In this document: positions 12,111-24,584 of the stretch, piece after piece
How positions within the stretch are numbered: position 1 is the stretch's first letter
How the letters are laid out: each line of letters begins with the position of its first letter
NCBI RefSeq assembly: GCF_050948215.1
Contig: NC_135164.1
Span: forward strand, 7,693,116-7,757,115
Direction of reading: 5' to 3'
Source: Halictus rubicundus
Taxonomy: Eukaryota > Arthropoda > Insecta > Hymenoptera > Halictidae
Length of the DNA: 64,000 nucleotides
Translations under genes and position numbers: made by a program
The notes under the pieces: generated by a model
Databases searched by the model: none
What the model was told of the DNA's origin: nothing
Seen by the model: the letters and a program-made list of their open reading frames with translations, nothing else

Positions 12111-12748
12111 CAGTCGCAAAAGTCTCCATACACCTGTGACAAGTAGATTATTGCAAAAGAAGTGAGTAAAATTTTAGGCTATTAATATTATCTTGAAATT
12201 ATTACGAAAGACAAGAAGAAATTCGAAGATTCAGTTGTTCAAAAAATTTTGCATGGAGGTTCGCAGTTTACTCGCGAACTTTTTACTTCAGGCAGTCCAG
12301 CTTCGAGCTTTTAAAGTCATTTTTTATGTACTTGCAGTAAAAAGATCGCTATAAGTTTTCGAGATAAAAACCCCCGAATATCACGTGTTCTGGAGATCGC
12401 TGTTTAATTGCATTTTAACTGGTTAAAATCGTCTCGGTTTGCAATGTTTACTCAGCAATCACGATGCTCCGTTTACATTAATTTCGCCGGTGCGTCACCG
12501 GCACCGCCCACAGAGTAATTCAGGCCAGCTCGGCATTTAAAAAAAAAAGTGCATCACGGGCTGGTCATTGTCCAAATTCGATTATAAGTCCGTTAGCCGT
12601 ATCCTAGTCGGTGAAAATTGCCGACGTAGGTGGAGTAATCGGTCGTGTTTCGTTGCGTTGGAAAGCGCAACGTAGCCTGTCGTCGGCAGACGTGTAATTT
12701 TCCGCTCTTGGAAAGCCGCCCAGGCCTTATCCGGTCCGTATGAATGGC
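12111..12748. other. Unique non-coding stretch
   Basis: I see no gene or repeat. A minus-strand open frame at 12582-12836 runs into the duplication that follows and has no recognisable domain. Confidence 0.4.
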
Positions 12749-13208
12749 GAACCGGGAAAAATTGACCAACACCTGCAATTACAAAACGTTCGGCCGCGCG
12801 TGCACCAACGGTTCTGCTCACCTCTCCGTTTAACAACGACCAAAAATAACAATTATCCCACGAATTTCACGAAGGAAGATCACCTACTAAAACCTAATTT
12901 CACTATATTATTTAACGCCTTCTGTACCCAGCCATTTTTTCTCGATTTTTCGTTCAGGACATTTAATGTTTTGAACCGGGAAAAATTAATTAACACCTGC
13001 GATTACAAAACGTTCGGCCGCGCGTGCACCAACGGTTCTGCTCACCTCTCCGTTTCGAACAACGACCAAAAATAACAATTATCCCACGAATTTCACGAAG
13101 GAAGATCACCTACTAAAACCTAATTTCACTATATTATTTACGTTTATTATTTAACGCCTTCTGTACCCAGCCAGTTTTTCTCGATTTCTCGTTCAGGATA
13201 TTTAACAG
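12749..13208. repeat. Tandem duplication, period 224 bp, two copies
   Basis: The first copy starts GAACCGGGAAAAATT at 12749 and the second at 12973. They share GTTCGGCCGCGCGTGC, AAGGAAGATCACCTAC and CGCCTTCTGTACCCAGCC almost exactly. Copy 2 carries a 3-bp insertion after CTCCGTTT and about 13 bp extra before TTTAACGCC. The high identity points to a recent local duplication. A 111-codon plus-strand frame across it is frame-dependent and not credible as a gene. Confidence 0.88.
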
Positions 13209-13660
13209 GATATTTCAGGATTTTATGCGTTTTTAACAAAAATGGGTAGGCGTATTTTGAAACAGTAAAAACATTAAATTTTAAAACACTGTTACATTAT
13301 TTTCAACCCATTAAACATATTAAAAAAGAAATTTCTATTTCACTCCTGTCTGTTGCAGTTCAGGTAGACAATCTGTATTTTGCACAAAGATCCGCAGTCT
13401 AATTATCACAAACTGTTTCACTATACATACCAACGACACATAAGAAATTTTAAGCACATGCTAATCTTCTGTATCATGTACTGTCCTGGTTCGTTTGGTG
13501 CTAATGTATTTTTCAATTTTAAGCTTGCTGTAAAATTTGCATGAAACACATTTTGAGTGGAGGATATTAATCGAAAAATGTAAAGAAAATTGGTCGAAAA
13601 ACTGTTTTCTTCAATAATCAAATATTTTGGTTACAAAATATCATTATTATAATTGTTATT
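13209..13660. repeat. Stretch beginning with a dispersed GGATTTTATGCRTTT motif
   Basis: At 13218-13256 the sequence GGATTTTATGCGTTT is followed by AACAAAAATGGGTAGG. Similar cassettes occur at 20102, 48384, 61579-61616 (inverted) and 63100-63140 (inverted). The rest of the interval is unique A+T-rich sequence without a gene. Confidence 0.5.
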
Positions 13661-13765
13661 ATAATTCTCTTCATAGAGAATTTTTTGATAATTCTCTTCT
13701 TACAGAATTTTTTGATAATTCTCTTCATAGAGAATTTTTTTATAATTCTCTTCACAGAGAAGTTT
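13661..13765. repeat. 27-bp tandem repeat, four units
   Basis: Units begin ATAATTCTCTTCATAGAGAA at 13661, 13688, 13715 and about 13742. Each contains the inverted repeat ATTCTCT...AGAGAAT and could form a small hairpin. The lysine- and isoleucine-rich frame on the minus strand is a by-product. Confidence 0.9.
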
Positions 13766-16733
13766 TGCATTGGATCATCTAGAGTTAATAATACGAGGCA
13801 AGTAAACAACTGAACAGAGAGACTAAATACTTGATTATTTTTGACAGGAACGAAACTGACTGCGAGCCTCGTAACGGTTATGGTCCCCGTTTTCGAGCCA
13901 TCAATAACGAGAACTTCGCAGGCACTCGGGCAACAAAAAGCAACGGAAAAGAGAATTATGGGCATATTTTCGAGCATGAAATTCGGCACCTTGACATCAC
14001 GTAGCGAGCAGGTTCGCCATTGTTTGCTCGAAGGGTCACGGAAGCTCGGGTAGCGTATCATTTCTCGCTCAGCATGAGGTAAAAGAACACTTTCGTTCCT
14101 GATCCTCAACCTTCCTTTTTTTACCTTCAGTACCTACGTAGGGCTCGCAGTTGACCTTTAATTCGAGATATTGATTTCTCTTTCCGTCCGGTCCCTCCTC
14201 TTTCTTTAACACGGTATTAATAGAGTTAACATTAATAGCGGCGATGTAATATGGCCGTATGAATGGAGCTGTTCTGTCGAGGTGTCAAAATAGTAGTCTT
14301 GGGAACAATAGTTATTGTTATCAGCTCCGCTATAGTGGCTCGATTATCCCGCACGTAAATTGCCAGTGTTGTACGGTGAATTATCTCGTGTTGCTCCTGA
14401 CAGAGAAACTGGTATGCAATTAGTAATTTGATAAGTAATCGATAAGCAACACTGCGATATTTAATGTGCGTATGCGTCATTTATGTCTCAGGGAATATAT
14501 GTACATGTCCTTTTCTACGTTCGGCGCGGTGACAAGAAAATAGTAGACCTACACGATCTATGTCACAGCACGGACCCGAGGATTGGACTTAGATCAAGAC
14601 TTTACTGTAGTGGGTTTTGTACATTTAAAAACAAGCTGGTATAGTAGAATATTAACGGAATTTAAGAGTTAAAAAGACGACTCTATAGTTTCTTTAAAAA
14701 ACTCTCAAAAGTTACGGTATTTCAAATGTTCTGGACTCTTCGTTTAATTTCGAGAGTAACGTTAATGTGTCGCGCAACGTTTCAGTTAATGGACAATAAA
14801 GTGCGAATCGCAGTATACGACGACACGTAAATTAATGACGGTGGATTTGTTTAAATATTTTCGCGCGTTTCGACGTTCTCGCGGCTAACGCACATAGAGC
14901 GGGGAGCTTCTCGGAAAGCTGGATACTAATTGCTCGTTTAAACCCTTCGAGTTTATTTCGAAGTGTTTGGCCGAGTTCCAAAAATCAGAATACTTGAACG
15001 GTCATGTTGTACAAGTTTTACCACGCAGCCGACAATGATGGAACTGTACTCGTCAGTTAACACTTCTCGGAAAGATTAACAATGCGTAACATAAATTTCG
15101 CCAGTTCTCGCATCTATCTTCTCGTTCGACATTCTTCCGAGAAATTTTCGTGCAAATTGTGTTCAACAGAAGAAAACGCTTTTGAAACGGGAATCTTGCG
15201 GTTTCCCTCTCATCAACTATCACCCACCGTCGAGTTTCTTTATTTGTATTTTACAAACGAACATCGAACGTACACCGTGTTCCCCTGTCAAATAGAAATA
15301 ACAATATTTACACGTATGTTCCATTGTTCTCGTCGACCATTGTACACGGGCAACTGCTACGTTAATAGTTCAATTCACAGGAAACGTTCGTTACATTGTA
15401 ACACGGTTGTTGATAGTAAATCAATTTAATATGCTGCTGTTGCTTTCAATTAACTGAAACACAATTCCAAGGAGAAACGTACGACTTCGATTATTTTAAA
15501 GGTGAAACAAGATACGTGACGACGTTCTCTTTAAAATCAGATTTTTAAATAGCAGATCGTAAAAAATCTTGTTTTCCAGTCGGAACTCTGCAGACGATAG
15601 ACCGGGATTACAGACTGCAGTCTCGCAATTATGGCCTGGTTACGTGGTTTTAAGTTGTTTGATTAATTCGCGTAATAGGAGCCGCAGACTGCACCGGTGG
15701 TCGCAAAGGCGGAAGTGATTATTGCAGACTCATGGAAATACGTTCGACCGCTAATCAACCGAACGATTTGCCGAACACAGGGAGCTAGTCGACACAAGCA
15801 ATTAGGAGACATGTTCCCGTACGATCGCGAACGGCATTTTCACCCGAGAGAATTTAATTAAACGGATATCTCGGCGCCTTGGCGAAATATTAATGAATTA
15901 CACAACGATTATAACCGCCGCGAATGAGTGACCCGTAATGGCGTGTGACCGGACCAAAAACCGGGTGATTAATTATTGCCGCTGATGGATGCACGGTGTT
16001 GCATCTATTAATTAAGTTCCCGAGCGACCCGTTAATTATCGAGTACCGTTCGAGTATTCTTCATCCCGTGAAAAATACTTGAGATTCAGTCGACGTAACA
16101 GATTGCAAATTACTCCGGACTGTTCGATTAAAAAATGTTTACGACGAAAAGTGCTGCTAATTAGACAGATTCAAAGGAAACGGAATCGTTAACGATCGTT
16201 GTAAGGCAACATTGATATTAGAGAAACTATCAAATTCTTATCATTGAATAATTATAAATAGGGCGGTAAATTAACAGGTATGCCGATAAGCTGTAATTGA
16301 CCAAAAGGAAATTGAAAGGACCAAATGACACGCTCGTAATTGATACGATAATTGGTATGATTGTGTGCACAACGAATTATTTCGTAACCCGATAATAGAC
16401 TCTCGATATGCGCACAACCACGTCTCCTGTATTAATAACGTAATAACCAATCGTTGCGTGACATGTGTTTACCCCAACTATGATCGGAAAATAACGCAAT
16501 AATTGTGCGTTTATCAAACCAATTCGTCGAATCGACGATACAAAAGTATTATTAGACGGGCGTACCTTTTCATTACAAACCAATTGCGATAATCCCATGC
16601 GTAGGAATTTTTTTAAAGAATAAATTAGCAGATGATAATCAGCGTCGAAATAAGCTGTTTCGCGAGTTAACAACCATTAGACAATATTCAATCGTTACGT
16701 GACAAACAGATAACATGGAACAGGAAAAATGCA
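13766..16733. other. Unique stretch with homeodomain-motif-rich segment
   Basis: No gene is recognised. The segment 15850-16060 is dense in ATTAAT and TAATTA cores (for example TTTAATTAAACGG, GATTAATTATTGCC, ATCTATTAATTAAG and CCGTTAATTATCG) within otherwise CpG-containing sequence. Conserved insect enhancers can look like this, but conservation cannot be judged from one sequence. Confidence 0.4.
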
Positions 16734-17038
16734 ATATATAATTTCGTTCTTTTATCACGTTTTGCATAGAAAATATCGTAGATCTATAATAAAGTTGATA
16801 TGAATGATGCAAATGATTGTTCTCTGTTTAAAATACCTTCCGAAGGAGCCTCTGAAGTTGACATTTACGCGACAAATGAAAAGTAATATATAATTTTCTT
16901 CGTTGTCTCGTTTTACATGGAAACTATCATAGATCTTTAATGAAGTTGTTCCGAAAGATACAAATGCTTGTTCTCTATTCGAAATGCCTTTTGAAAGAGC
17001 TCGGAAGCTTGTCGAAATGATGTAAGCACTGTCTCGAG
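16734..17038. repeat. Diverged tandem duplication, period about 152 bp
   Basis: The segment beginning ATATATAATTTC at 16734 is repeated from 16886. The copies share TCGTAGATC/TCATAGATC, AATGATTGTTCTCT/AATGCTTGTTCTCT and CCTTCCGAAGGAGC/CCTTTTGAAAGAGC. Many substitutions show it is older than the 224-bp duplication at 12749. Confidence 0.7.
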
Positions 17039-18960
17039 CGTGTCCGTCGGACACTTATTGCACCTTCAAGTATCTTTGTTACTTTTCGAAATACGGGGAA
17101 ACGTGTAGTACCGTGTCACACCTGCCATAAGTCCGCGCGCGAAACTCGCATCGGCAGAAATCGCGGAGCGAATATAGTCGCAATTGCGTGGGCGTCTGGT
17201 ATTTCTACGGTTGAGTTATCGGAATATCGTGTTCGATGAAACGCGCGAGAATTTTTATCGTGCTGTTCCCCATACTCTCGCAGACAGAAGTCGCATGGAT
17301 GATAAACGAGCGGTTTGAAGAGCCTCGTTTCCGGGCCATCGAACGGAACTTACGTAACCCGCGCTGACCTTCGCAATTTTCCGCCAAAAAACCATATCGA
17401 TCCGTCCCCCATACAAGATTAGGCCATCCTCTAAGTACTGCAACGGATAGCCTGATAACATGGTCAAAAATGCCCTTAAACCAAATTAAACCATTCGATA
17501 GGCCATCGAGAAGAAACATCTTGTAAAAAATTTCATCCCCATACATCGACCGGGAGGGTAGTTACGGGGTGAAATGGAATAAACTAACTTCTGGCTTGTC
17601 TTTCCTATTTAGTCGTGTGCAAAAATTCTGAAAAAAATCTAACACGTGTCAAATACCCAGCTACATACACTGTAATTAATTCAGATTTTTCAGTTGAAAA
17701 TCCTGGTTGTAAACAATCAAAAACGCGAACGAAATCGGAAAAATGCAGATTTCCTATTGAAGTTTGTGAGCCACGTCATTTATATTTTTACGGTATCAGT
17801 GTATAATAGTTGTAATTATTATTCATGAATTTTTGTACAATTTTTGGTGAAGTGCGCTGCGGTAAAAAAAAAAAATAAAAGCCGCTTTTTCGGCGTTTTT
17901 CCTGCGAAACTGATGTAAAATTGAAGTTTTCGTATTTCATGTATTCTGTGAGTGTATCTGTAAGTATAAATTTCGTATCTTTGAAAGGAGAAATACAAAA
18001 AGACTACTTTCACTACTTTTTAGGAATTTTTTCGTACGTTTTCAGTAAGAATATTAATTAGTGAATTCTTGAAATCATTTCCAATTATTGATATATTGAA
18101 TTACAGAGAAATTTTCCAATTGATGTGCGCTTATTTGCGAAAAGATTGCAGACCACGTCGCGACAATAAAATTTGCGACGAAGCAGTTCCACTCGCATTC
18201 TTGATTTCGCTCTGCATGATTTATCAATGAGTCGGAGCTCGGAGAGCAAAGCAGAAGGCCTGATTATACTTTAAATTGAATCGGTATCCCGGCTGATATC
18301 GATTTCACGGTTGATCGCGGCGTCGATTCACCGAGGAGGGCACGATTAATCGAATTTTTTCGCGTCGGGAACGGTCCGGAGGAAATTTTCCGGATGGATG
18401 CGCGGCAAAGCGGCGAATTTCTATGAACACAATAATTATCGCGAAAGCAACACGCCGCGTTTCCTCATCGTCGTAGATCGGCCCGCGACAATATGTGGGT
18501 GTTTGTCACGGGGATATTGTGATTACAGGCAGCTGCCAGAGCTTTCTCCATTGTCCTGAATAATTATTCACGGTGACAGTTGCGCTACGTTCTGCTAACC
18601 GTATGCAGTCTCATTTACTTAAAGGCATCGACGAACTCGACACAGGCGGCGCCTACTTAAAAAGATTCATTTAAATGGAGACTCGCCAACGAGACCGGAA
18701 AAATTCTATTCAACCAACCAGCTGATGGATACCTCCATTCAGAGGCTCGATCGACTCGCATACGCGAATTCGCTCTTCGTTCGACTTATCGAAAAGGAAC
18801 AGGAAAGAGGTGCTATGAGAACGACACTTTCTTTGGTGACCTAATTATATCGTTATAGCTATGGAAAATCTATACCTGTTAATAGAGAGCACGTCGCTTG
18901 GCCTTCGATAAAAATGTATTAGAAACAATGCTAACAGAAAGACCACAAAATTTGCGATTT
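17039..18960. other. Unique non-coding stretch
   Basis: I see no gene. The minus-strand frame at 17205-17546 (113 codons) has no recognisable domain. Homeodomain-type AATTATT and TAATTA cores recur at 18430-18580, again possible but unproven enhancer sequence. Confidence 0.4.
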
Positions 18961-19140
18961 TTAACACTAAACCTACCACGGTCAAATGACCGGTTTTAGA
19001 TTTTGCAATTCTTTAAATTCTAAAACTTCTAAACATTGTTTATATTGTAAATTACGGACGTTCACCATAAATTTAGTGTTGCCATTTTTATAAGGTAACA
19101 TTTACCAAACACTGTTTTTGCTTGGTAGGTTTAGACTTAA
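18961..19140. mobile_element. TTAA-bounded miniature element (TTAACACT...CTACC family)
   Basis: The left end TTAACACTAAACCTACCA is inverted at the right end as TGGTAGGTTTAGACTTAA. Both ends are TTAA, the piggyBac target and duplication. Just inside the left end lies the short palindrome CGGTCAAATGACCG (18979-18993), and equivalent palindromes occur in the related elements at 28635 and 40771. The interior is A+T-rich and non-coding. The piggyBac assignment is inference from the TTAA boundaries. Confidence 0.75.
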
Positions 19141-19145
19141 GCAAA

Positions 19146-19341
19146 TTAACCCATTTGCAACATTAGCGTATGTACACGCTCAATTTTCCTGGTCACTGTC
19201 ACCGGAGCGTATATGTACGCTCAATTTATTTTTTGATTTATTTAATTTACATTACTTGTAGTCATTTTTGTACTTAAATATAAAAGAAAAGAGTTCGGCG
19301 ATTAGGGCCTTCTTTTTATATTTCCTTATGATGCAAATTAA
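19146..19341. mobile_element. TTAA-bounded miniature element (TTAACCCATTTGC family, copy 1)
   Basis: The element starts TTAACCCATTTGCAACAT and ends ATGATGCAAATTAA. It carries two palindrome-like AGCGTAT...ACGCT blocks (near 19165 and 19205), each followed by CAATTT. It lies only 5 bp after the TTAA element ending at 19140. Copy 2, in the opposite orientation, is at 40698-41106 and shares GGCCTTCTTTT and the AGCGTATATACGCT blocks. Confidence 0.75.
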
Positions 19342-21026
19342 ACGCGTGCAGCTATTTCAGAAAGTTTGGAATTTGCAAATGAAGATTACGAACATACAGA
19401 TTCGCAGACTAATTGCGTCCGGTGTCTGGAAGATACAGTCGATGGCAAACGTTTTGATTTTCGCGAAGATCGATGCGCTCGTGTCAGATAAGGATCGAAG
19501 AAATATGCGGTCAGCAGACTTTGAACCCACAAACGTGCCTGTCAAAACTATTAACTCCAATGTGCCAACGTGGGAATGTCGTGACTCCCGATGGACCGGT
19601 ACAATGACTTTACCCTGAAACCGTAACTACTCAGCGTACACAATAGTAACTGTGAAAGAACTTACGCGAAACGGTTAAATGTTATCCCAGCACGCGAATA
19701 CGATTCCGTCTAATGGGAGAATCATGATGCACAGCCGATGTTTTACAATTTATGGCAGTTCAACGCTGCAATCAGAACGCGAATTTTACGGGCTTGTGTA
19801 ATAGCGTGTTAGTTCAAAACGCGGTGCAATTACAACTTTGATTGCACAATAGAGCAGACAACCTGGTGCAGCAAACCAGAAATCCCGAAATCAAACATGA
19901 AATTGGATTTTATACAATTTCATAAAACAGAGAATCGTGTGCTTGAATGAAGCAAACATTGTAATTTATATTACACCGATCGGTTAATTATTAATTATTA
20001 TTAATTATTCTTTCGTCAGTCCAATACACTTCATTTTAGCCTGTCAAAACGATTCATTTGAGTCATCACAATTATACACTTTATTCTTTATAATTGCCGT
20101 ACGGATTTTACGCATTTATGACAAAATAGAGTAGATAACCTTTAAAATAATTAGAACATCACTAATTAGAACAGATATTATTTTGAATCTAAGAAAATAT
20201 GTACTGTATAAAGACCACAGGTGAAATCTGGAAATTAATTGTAAAATCGAATAAATCAGTGTCCACCTTAACAACAACGTAATCCTGGTGGTGATTTATT
20301 CCTCGCATAAAATTGTGACAAGCGAAACAGATTCCACCGTATTTATTATAATCGATGTACAGTGAATCAAATAATTGGAGCTGTAACGTGAGAAATATAT
20401 TTATTTTCAGCAGTGTTACAACAGTACTTTAACACTACATTTTTAACGTATGAACGCGAATATTTTATGACAAGACATTCCGTATAAATTCTCTAATAAT
20501 TTGAAAGAATCGCTACGCGGAAGTTTCCATTTTATTTGAGAATAATGGCGACCCATCTGCGTGCGGTTCGAGTGTATACGCAAGCCGGACGACCGTTTAC
20601 AAACCAGTGAACAGTTGCGCTATCATTGAAGACGACAAAGAATTCGCAGTACTGACTTTCCGCATACCGGGATCCATAGAACTCATTCCCAACAGTAACG
20701 AAAGAAACGAGTGGCATTTCTCGTGCTCCAGTTCCACAGTCCCAGAAAGACTTTCCGGCGGAGGTATAAGACGAAACGTCTCGGATCTCTGGAACGACGA
20801 GCTCTGAATCGTAACTAACGATTCCGGGAATTACTTTCTCAGCCGCGTTGCGTACTATACTGAAAAACCGAACTGCAGCGACGATTGAAAAGTCCCGTCG
20901 CGAATTATTGGTTGTTCATTGTCGGCGGACGATGTCTGATCATTGTCGCTCATGGCAACGCTAGCGATGTAAAAGATGTACAGAGTGAAGCGACAGCTTT
21001 GATCATCTTTCCATCTTTCTATATGT
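19342..21026. other. Unique stretch with one dispersed motif
   Basis: No gene is recognised. A CGGATTTTACGCATTTATGAC cassette at 20102 matches the motif at 13218. The short open frames at 20532-20807 are on opposite strands and show no domain. Confidence 0.45.
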
Positions 21027-21472
21027 GGTTAAACTTTACCTGAGGAAACCAAAAATGTTTAATATTTTTTTATGTAATCCTGTAGATCTTGGCAAGAAAA
21101 TGCCGAAAATATCAGTTTTAATGATAGGAATTCAGTGGTTCGATTCAGTGGGAGCGATTTTAAACGTTTTTGACAGCTAAGGACGCCGCCATGTTTGGTA
21201 TGTACTAAGCGTCGCGCGTCGCCAACGAGCGGAGCCGCTAGGTGGCGGCACAAGCACTCGGTGACGTCGATAACGCTCATTGGACGATATCCGAGTACAT
21301 ACCAACATGGCGGCGCCCTTACCTGTCAAAGACGCTGACAATCGCACATCTTTACACGCATAACTTTAGATCTCCTAGGATTAAAACTTGGATTTTCGGC
21401 ATTTTCTCGCCAAAATCAGCTGGATTAGATAAAAAGTTTAAAATTCCTGGTCTCCTGAAGTGAAGCTTAACC
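21027..21472. mobile_element. Long palindromic element carrying ATGGCGGC motifs
   Basis: Two imperfect arms of about 180 bp face each other. The left starts GGTTAAACTTTACCTGAGG and the right ends inverted as CTGAAGTGAAGCTTAACC. Both include AGAAAATGCCGAAAAT and, at the inner end, GCCGCCATGTTTGGTATG (21185-21202), with its inverse in the right arm at 21296-21313. The central 90 bp is GC-rich. One arm is present alone at 37050-37262. The ends suggest a miniature transposon, although the target duplication is unclear. Confidence 0.75.
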
Positions 21473-22739
21473 TAATATGTCATTTTCTTTTCGGTCCGAA
21501 TAAGTCCGAACAATGTATTCTCGAAAATCTTCTGGTTTCTCACTGATCGCGTGAACATACGAGAAAAGCTTCATGTCCCAAAAACATTGGAACGCTCAGT
21601 TAATTTATAAAATAAAAACAATACCTGTAAATGCCTGGCATGTAAATGAAAGTAAAATCGGCGAGGCGAAACGAACACAATTTGGTACAATTACCGAATT
21701 ACCACTAATTACACGTCCCTCATAGCAACGAAAAGGACGAGTTCGTGCGGGCTACAACCAGTTTTCTCTATTTTTCCAAAATCGCTTTCGAAACCAGTCC
21801 TGCGACCGCTGCGCGACCATGTCACGACACGGGACCTCCCTGAAATATTTGCCCGTTCGGCTCCTCTCGATACTTTCACGGATTATTTGGAATCGGCGAC
21901 ACGAAACTGGTCCACGAAGAAAAAAGGTCCCGGGCGAAGGGCGCGGAACAAAGCGGAGCAAAACGGCGGCGGAGGAGGAGGAACGACGAAGGGGAGCAAA
22001 AAGACGGAAAGAGCACGCAACTTGCGAATTTCTCTGGAGGCCCGAGAGGAACACGAGCGGCCGAAGAACGGGGCAGGAAGGAGCCCGCGAGAACAGCCAT
22101 TCTTCGTTATTATGTTTCTCTTCCCACGGCATTCATAAAACGGGGGTAAAGTAGAGGCAGTCGTGACTGACCGGTCACGTGTAGCGGCGCATACTCTTGC
22201 GAATCGCCAATCTAGCAGGACAAAACTCATTTTTCTGACCGTCAGAAAATCCACCAATTTGTTCAAACAGCTACCAAACATTTATACATTCATTTTATCA
22301 ATCCTTATAACCTTGGTATTTGCCCGAAGTAACAACTTTATGCACTATAAAGAGCTCTGTGTTCCAAAACATAGAAGCGCAGCACCTCCTTCCCTTTCCT
22401 AAATATAAATAATTTTGGTTTCAAGCATTTTTCCCCAAATGATTCATTTGAGCAGCTGGTCTTACGCGACTCACGCAGTAGCAAACGGAAACAATTTAGC
22501 ACCATCATTATGCACCAGACCAACCATTTCATTATGCAGCAGAAACTCCGCGTCAAGTTCGGTAATTCCAAAATATCTCGTGCTCCATTCGTATCGACAC
22601 AAAGCCATAACAACAACAGGATAATGTCGCACGCGTTGCGACGCCAGCAGCTCGGCTAATGTTTCGCAACGGCAAACGAATTTGCCAACGTGATCGGGTT
22701 TCGCTCGTCGCACATTGTTACGAGTTCTCTTCAATGTTA
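21473..22739. other. Unique stretch, purine-rich in part
   Basis: Purine-rich GC sequence at 21820-22140 gives overlapping frames on both strands with no domain (for example 21883-22281 minus). TTGCGAATCGCCAATCTAGC at 22197-22216 recurs inverted at about 23366-23385, on the other side of the two elements between. Confidence 0.45.
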
Positions 22740-22878
22740 CGAGATTGAACCTTCGTCTTTCGAGTGAGCCCTTTACCAGCGCCAAAATATTCTTATACTT
22801 TTTTTTAATCTTTTTTCTTATAATTTTGACGGTAATGTAGTTACTCTACCTTATCGCGAATCTACGAAGACCGGGCCC
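22740..22878. mobile_element. Partial copy of element also found at 60362-60507
   Basis: The segment shares GATTGAACCTTCSTCTTTCG, GAGCCCTTTACCA, CAAAATATTCTTATAC, GGTAATGTAGT and CTTATCGCGAATCTACGAAG with the 3-prime part of the element at 59979-60511. It ends CCGGGCCC directly against the TTAA of the next element. Only this terminal part is recognisable here. Confidence 0.7.
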
Positions 22879-23281
22879 TTAAGGGGGCCGTCATGGTTTG
22901 AAATCCATATACGTATGCAAGGGTCAAAATCTAGACAAACTGCCGCTTCAATATTGCAATGAGCAGTTTAGAACTGGTCAATTGTGTTTCCTAAAAGTCC
23001 AATCTACGTCTGTATGGAGCCCAAATTGCGAATTTCTACCTCATCGTGGACTAATTTGTAATATTCGGCAGAAAATTCGAATTCTGAAGCAAGTATCACG
23101 TCACAAGATGGCTGCCGCTGAGAGATTCTCTTAATTTCGAGAGATCTAGTGTTCGTATCGAGAAAAAGGCTCTATACAGACGTAGCAAAGACATGTACAA
23201 TTAAGACGTAAAATGTCTAGAAAAAAGGCAGAGCGTAACATAGCGTGACAGTCAAGGCCAAATGCTTGCCGGCCCCCTTAA
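22879..23281 (+). mobile_element. TTAA-bounded GGGGGCC element, copy A
   Basis: TTAA at 22879 is followed by GGGGGCCGTCATGG. The right end is TTGCCGGCCCCC followed by TTAA (23278-23281). Three other copies in the window (24943, 51935, 59646) share the interior, including GCAAGGGTCAAAATCTAGAC, GCTTCAATATTGCAATGAGC and AAAATGTCTAG. Internal inverted segments CTACGTCTGTATGGAGCC and GGCTCTATACAGACGTAG lie at the inner parts. CAAGATGGCTGCCGC (23104-23118) next to TCACGTCA matches a YY1-type motif beside a CRE-like site. There is no coding sequence, and the TTAA target implies piggyBac-type mobilisation. Confidence 0.82.
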
Positions 23282-24584
23282 GGATTTCCCGCGAATCGGA
23301 GTGTTCGAGTTCGCTGTTTGAATCGACCGGAATTTCCTTTCGTTCGCACTTAGAAATTTATCCCAGCTAGATTGGCGATTCGCAACGCTCTGTGGAGACG
23401 CGCGCTGTCTCGTGGCACACGCTCGGCGGGGTTTGACAATAAAGAGCGATAATGCGGCCTCCGGTGAGCGTTTAGTCATTGCCTCGGCAGCCTCGATCCG
23501 ACCTGGCCGATGAACTCCTCTCGCCGCTTACGTAATTTTTCCGCGGAGGATTCAATCCAGCAAGATAAACACATCTTGCCGGTATCGCTGCATCATTATT
23601 GTAACATCGGGCCCGGAGAAACTCCATTATTCGCGGGAAGCCGGCCCCGATTCCCCGCGGTAACGCGAGCTGGCTAAGTGCCAGGAAGATGCGGGGCAAC
23701 GCCTGGACGTTGTTGTTTCTGTTGTTTCCTACTGTGAACTGGAACCGACCGGCCACGGCTCATTTCCCGGGAAGTTACAGCTTTAGATAGGTCCGGGCTC
23801 ACTGATTGCCCCGTTGCGCATGGGAGTTCTTCGATCCGGCCGGCCATTTAACCATTGATCACGGTCTGAATTGTATAAGCTGCACCACCGGATATGGAAA
23901 CGTAATCATAGATCGCCGGGAGAGCCTACGATCGGAATAAACGTTTCTTTCGCTCTAATCGTGCACGCACGCGATGGAAAAACCTAATCAATTATTATCT
24001 CGGAAAATGTGGCCCGATCGCGTGGCTTCTACAGTTTTAAGGTTTTCCCGATTACCGTTTCTATGAAAACACATTCCACGCCACGGAGTTGCAGCATAAA
24101 TCAAGCGACGGTCATAAACCTAACACGCAATTTCGCTCTCGACAGCAATAAAACCCTGAAAGCCCTCGATAACCTCTTCAAGTGTAATCTAGATGTACAA
24201 ATTGTTGCTCAACTGTGTTCAAAGTAAACTCGATAGATTCGCAATATTTGCAGAGCATCGTCCCGCGGAGCAACTTCGATCGTATCGCGGAAGATTTACG
24301 GCCCCGGTACTTTTCGAGTCTATAAAAAATCGTTCAGCAAACGTCTAAGAGTCGGGGCGATACTCTCCAAACACCAGATAAAGTCCGTCAATAAAAATCC
24401 GGGAAGGTACGAGTGAAACCTTCTTCCGAAATTCCGTTCGACATAAATCACGAGGACCAGCGACGAGGGACTCGGCTCTAGCGATGGCTGCGATCCGATT
24501 CTTTCTCGTGATTTTCGAGTTAGCACTGTGAAACGTAAACCACTTGGTATCGGCAGCTGATACCGATTCTTGTCGAAATCGATA
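23282..24584. other. Unique CpG-containing stretch
   Basis: I see no gene. The minus-strand frames at 23252-23756 are short and without domains. The inverted partner of 22197-22216 lies at 23366-23385. Confidence 0.45.

Noticed and set aside
10977..12146. 389-codon open frame, the longest in the window
   Set aside because: It begins at GTG, has no ATG before the array, and stays open only because the 57-bp unit is a multiple of three and lacks stops in that frame; variation changes residues at most variable sites.
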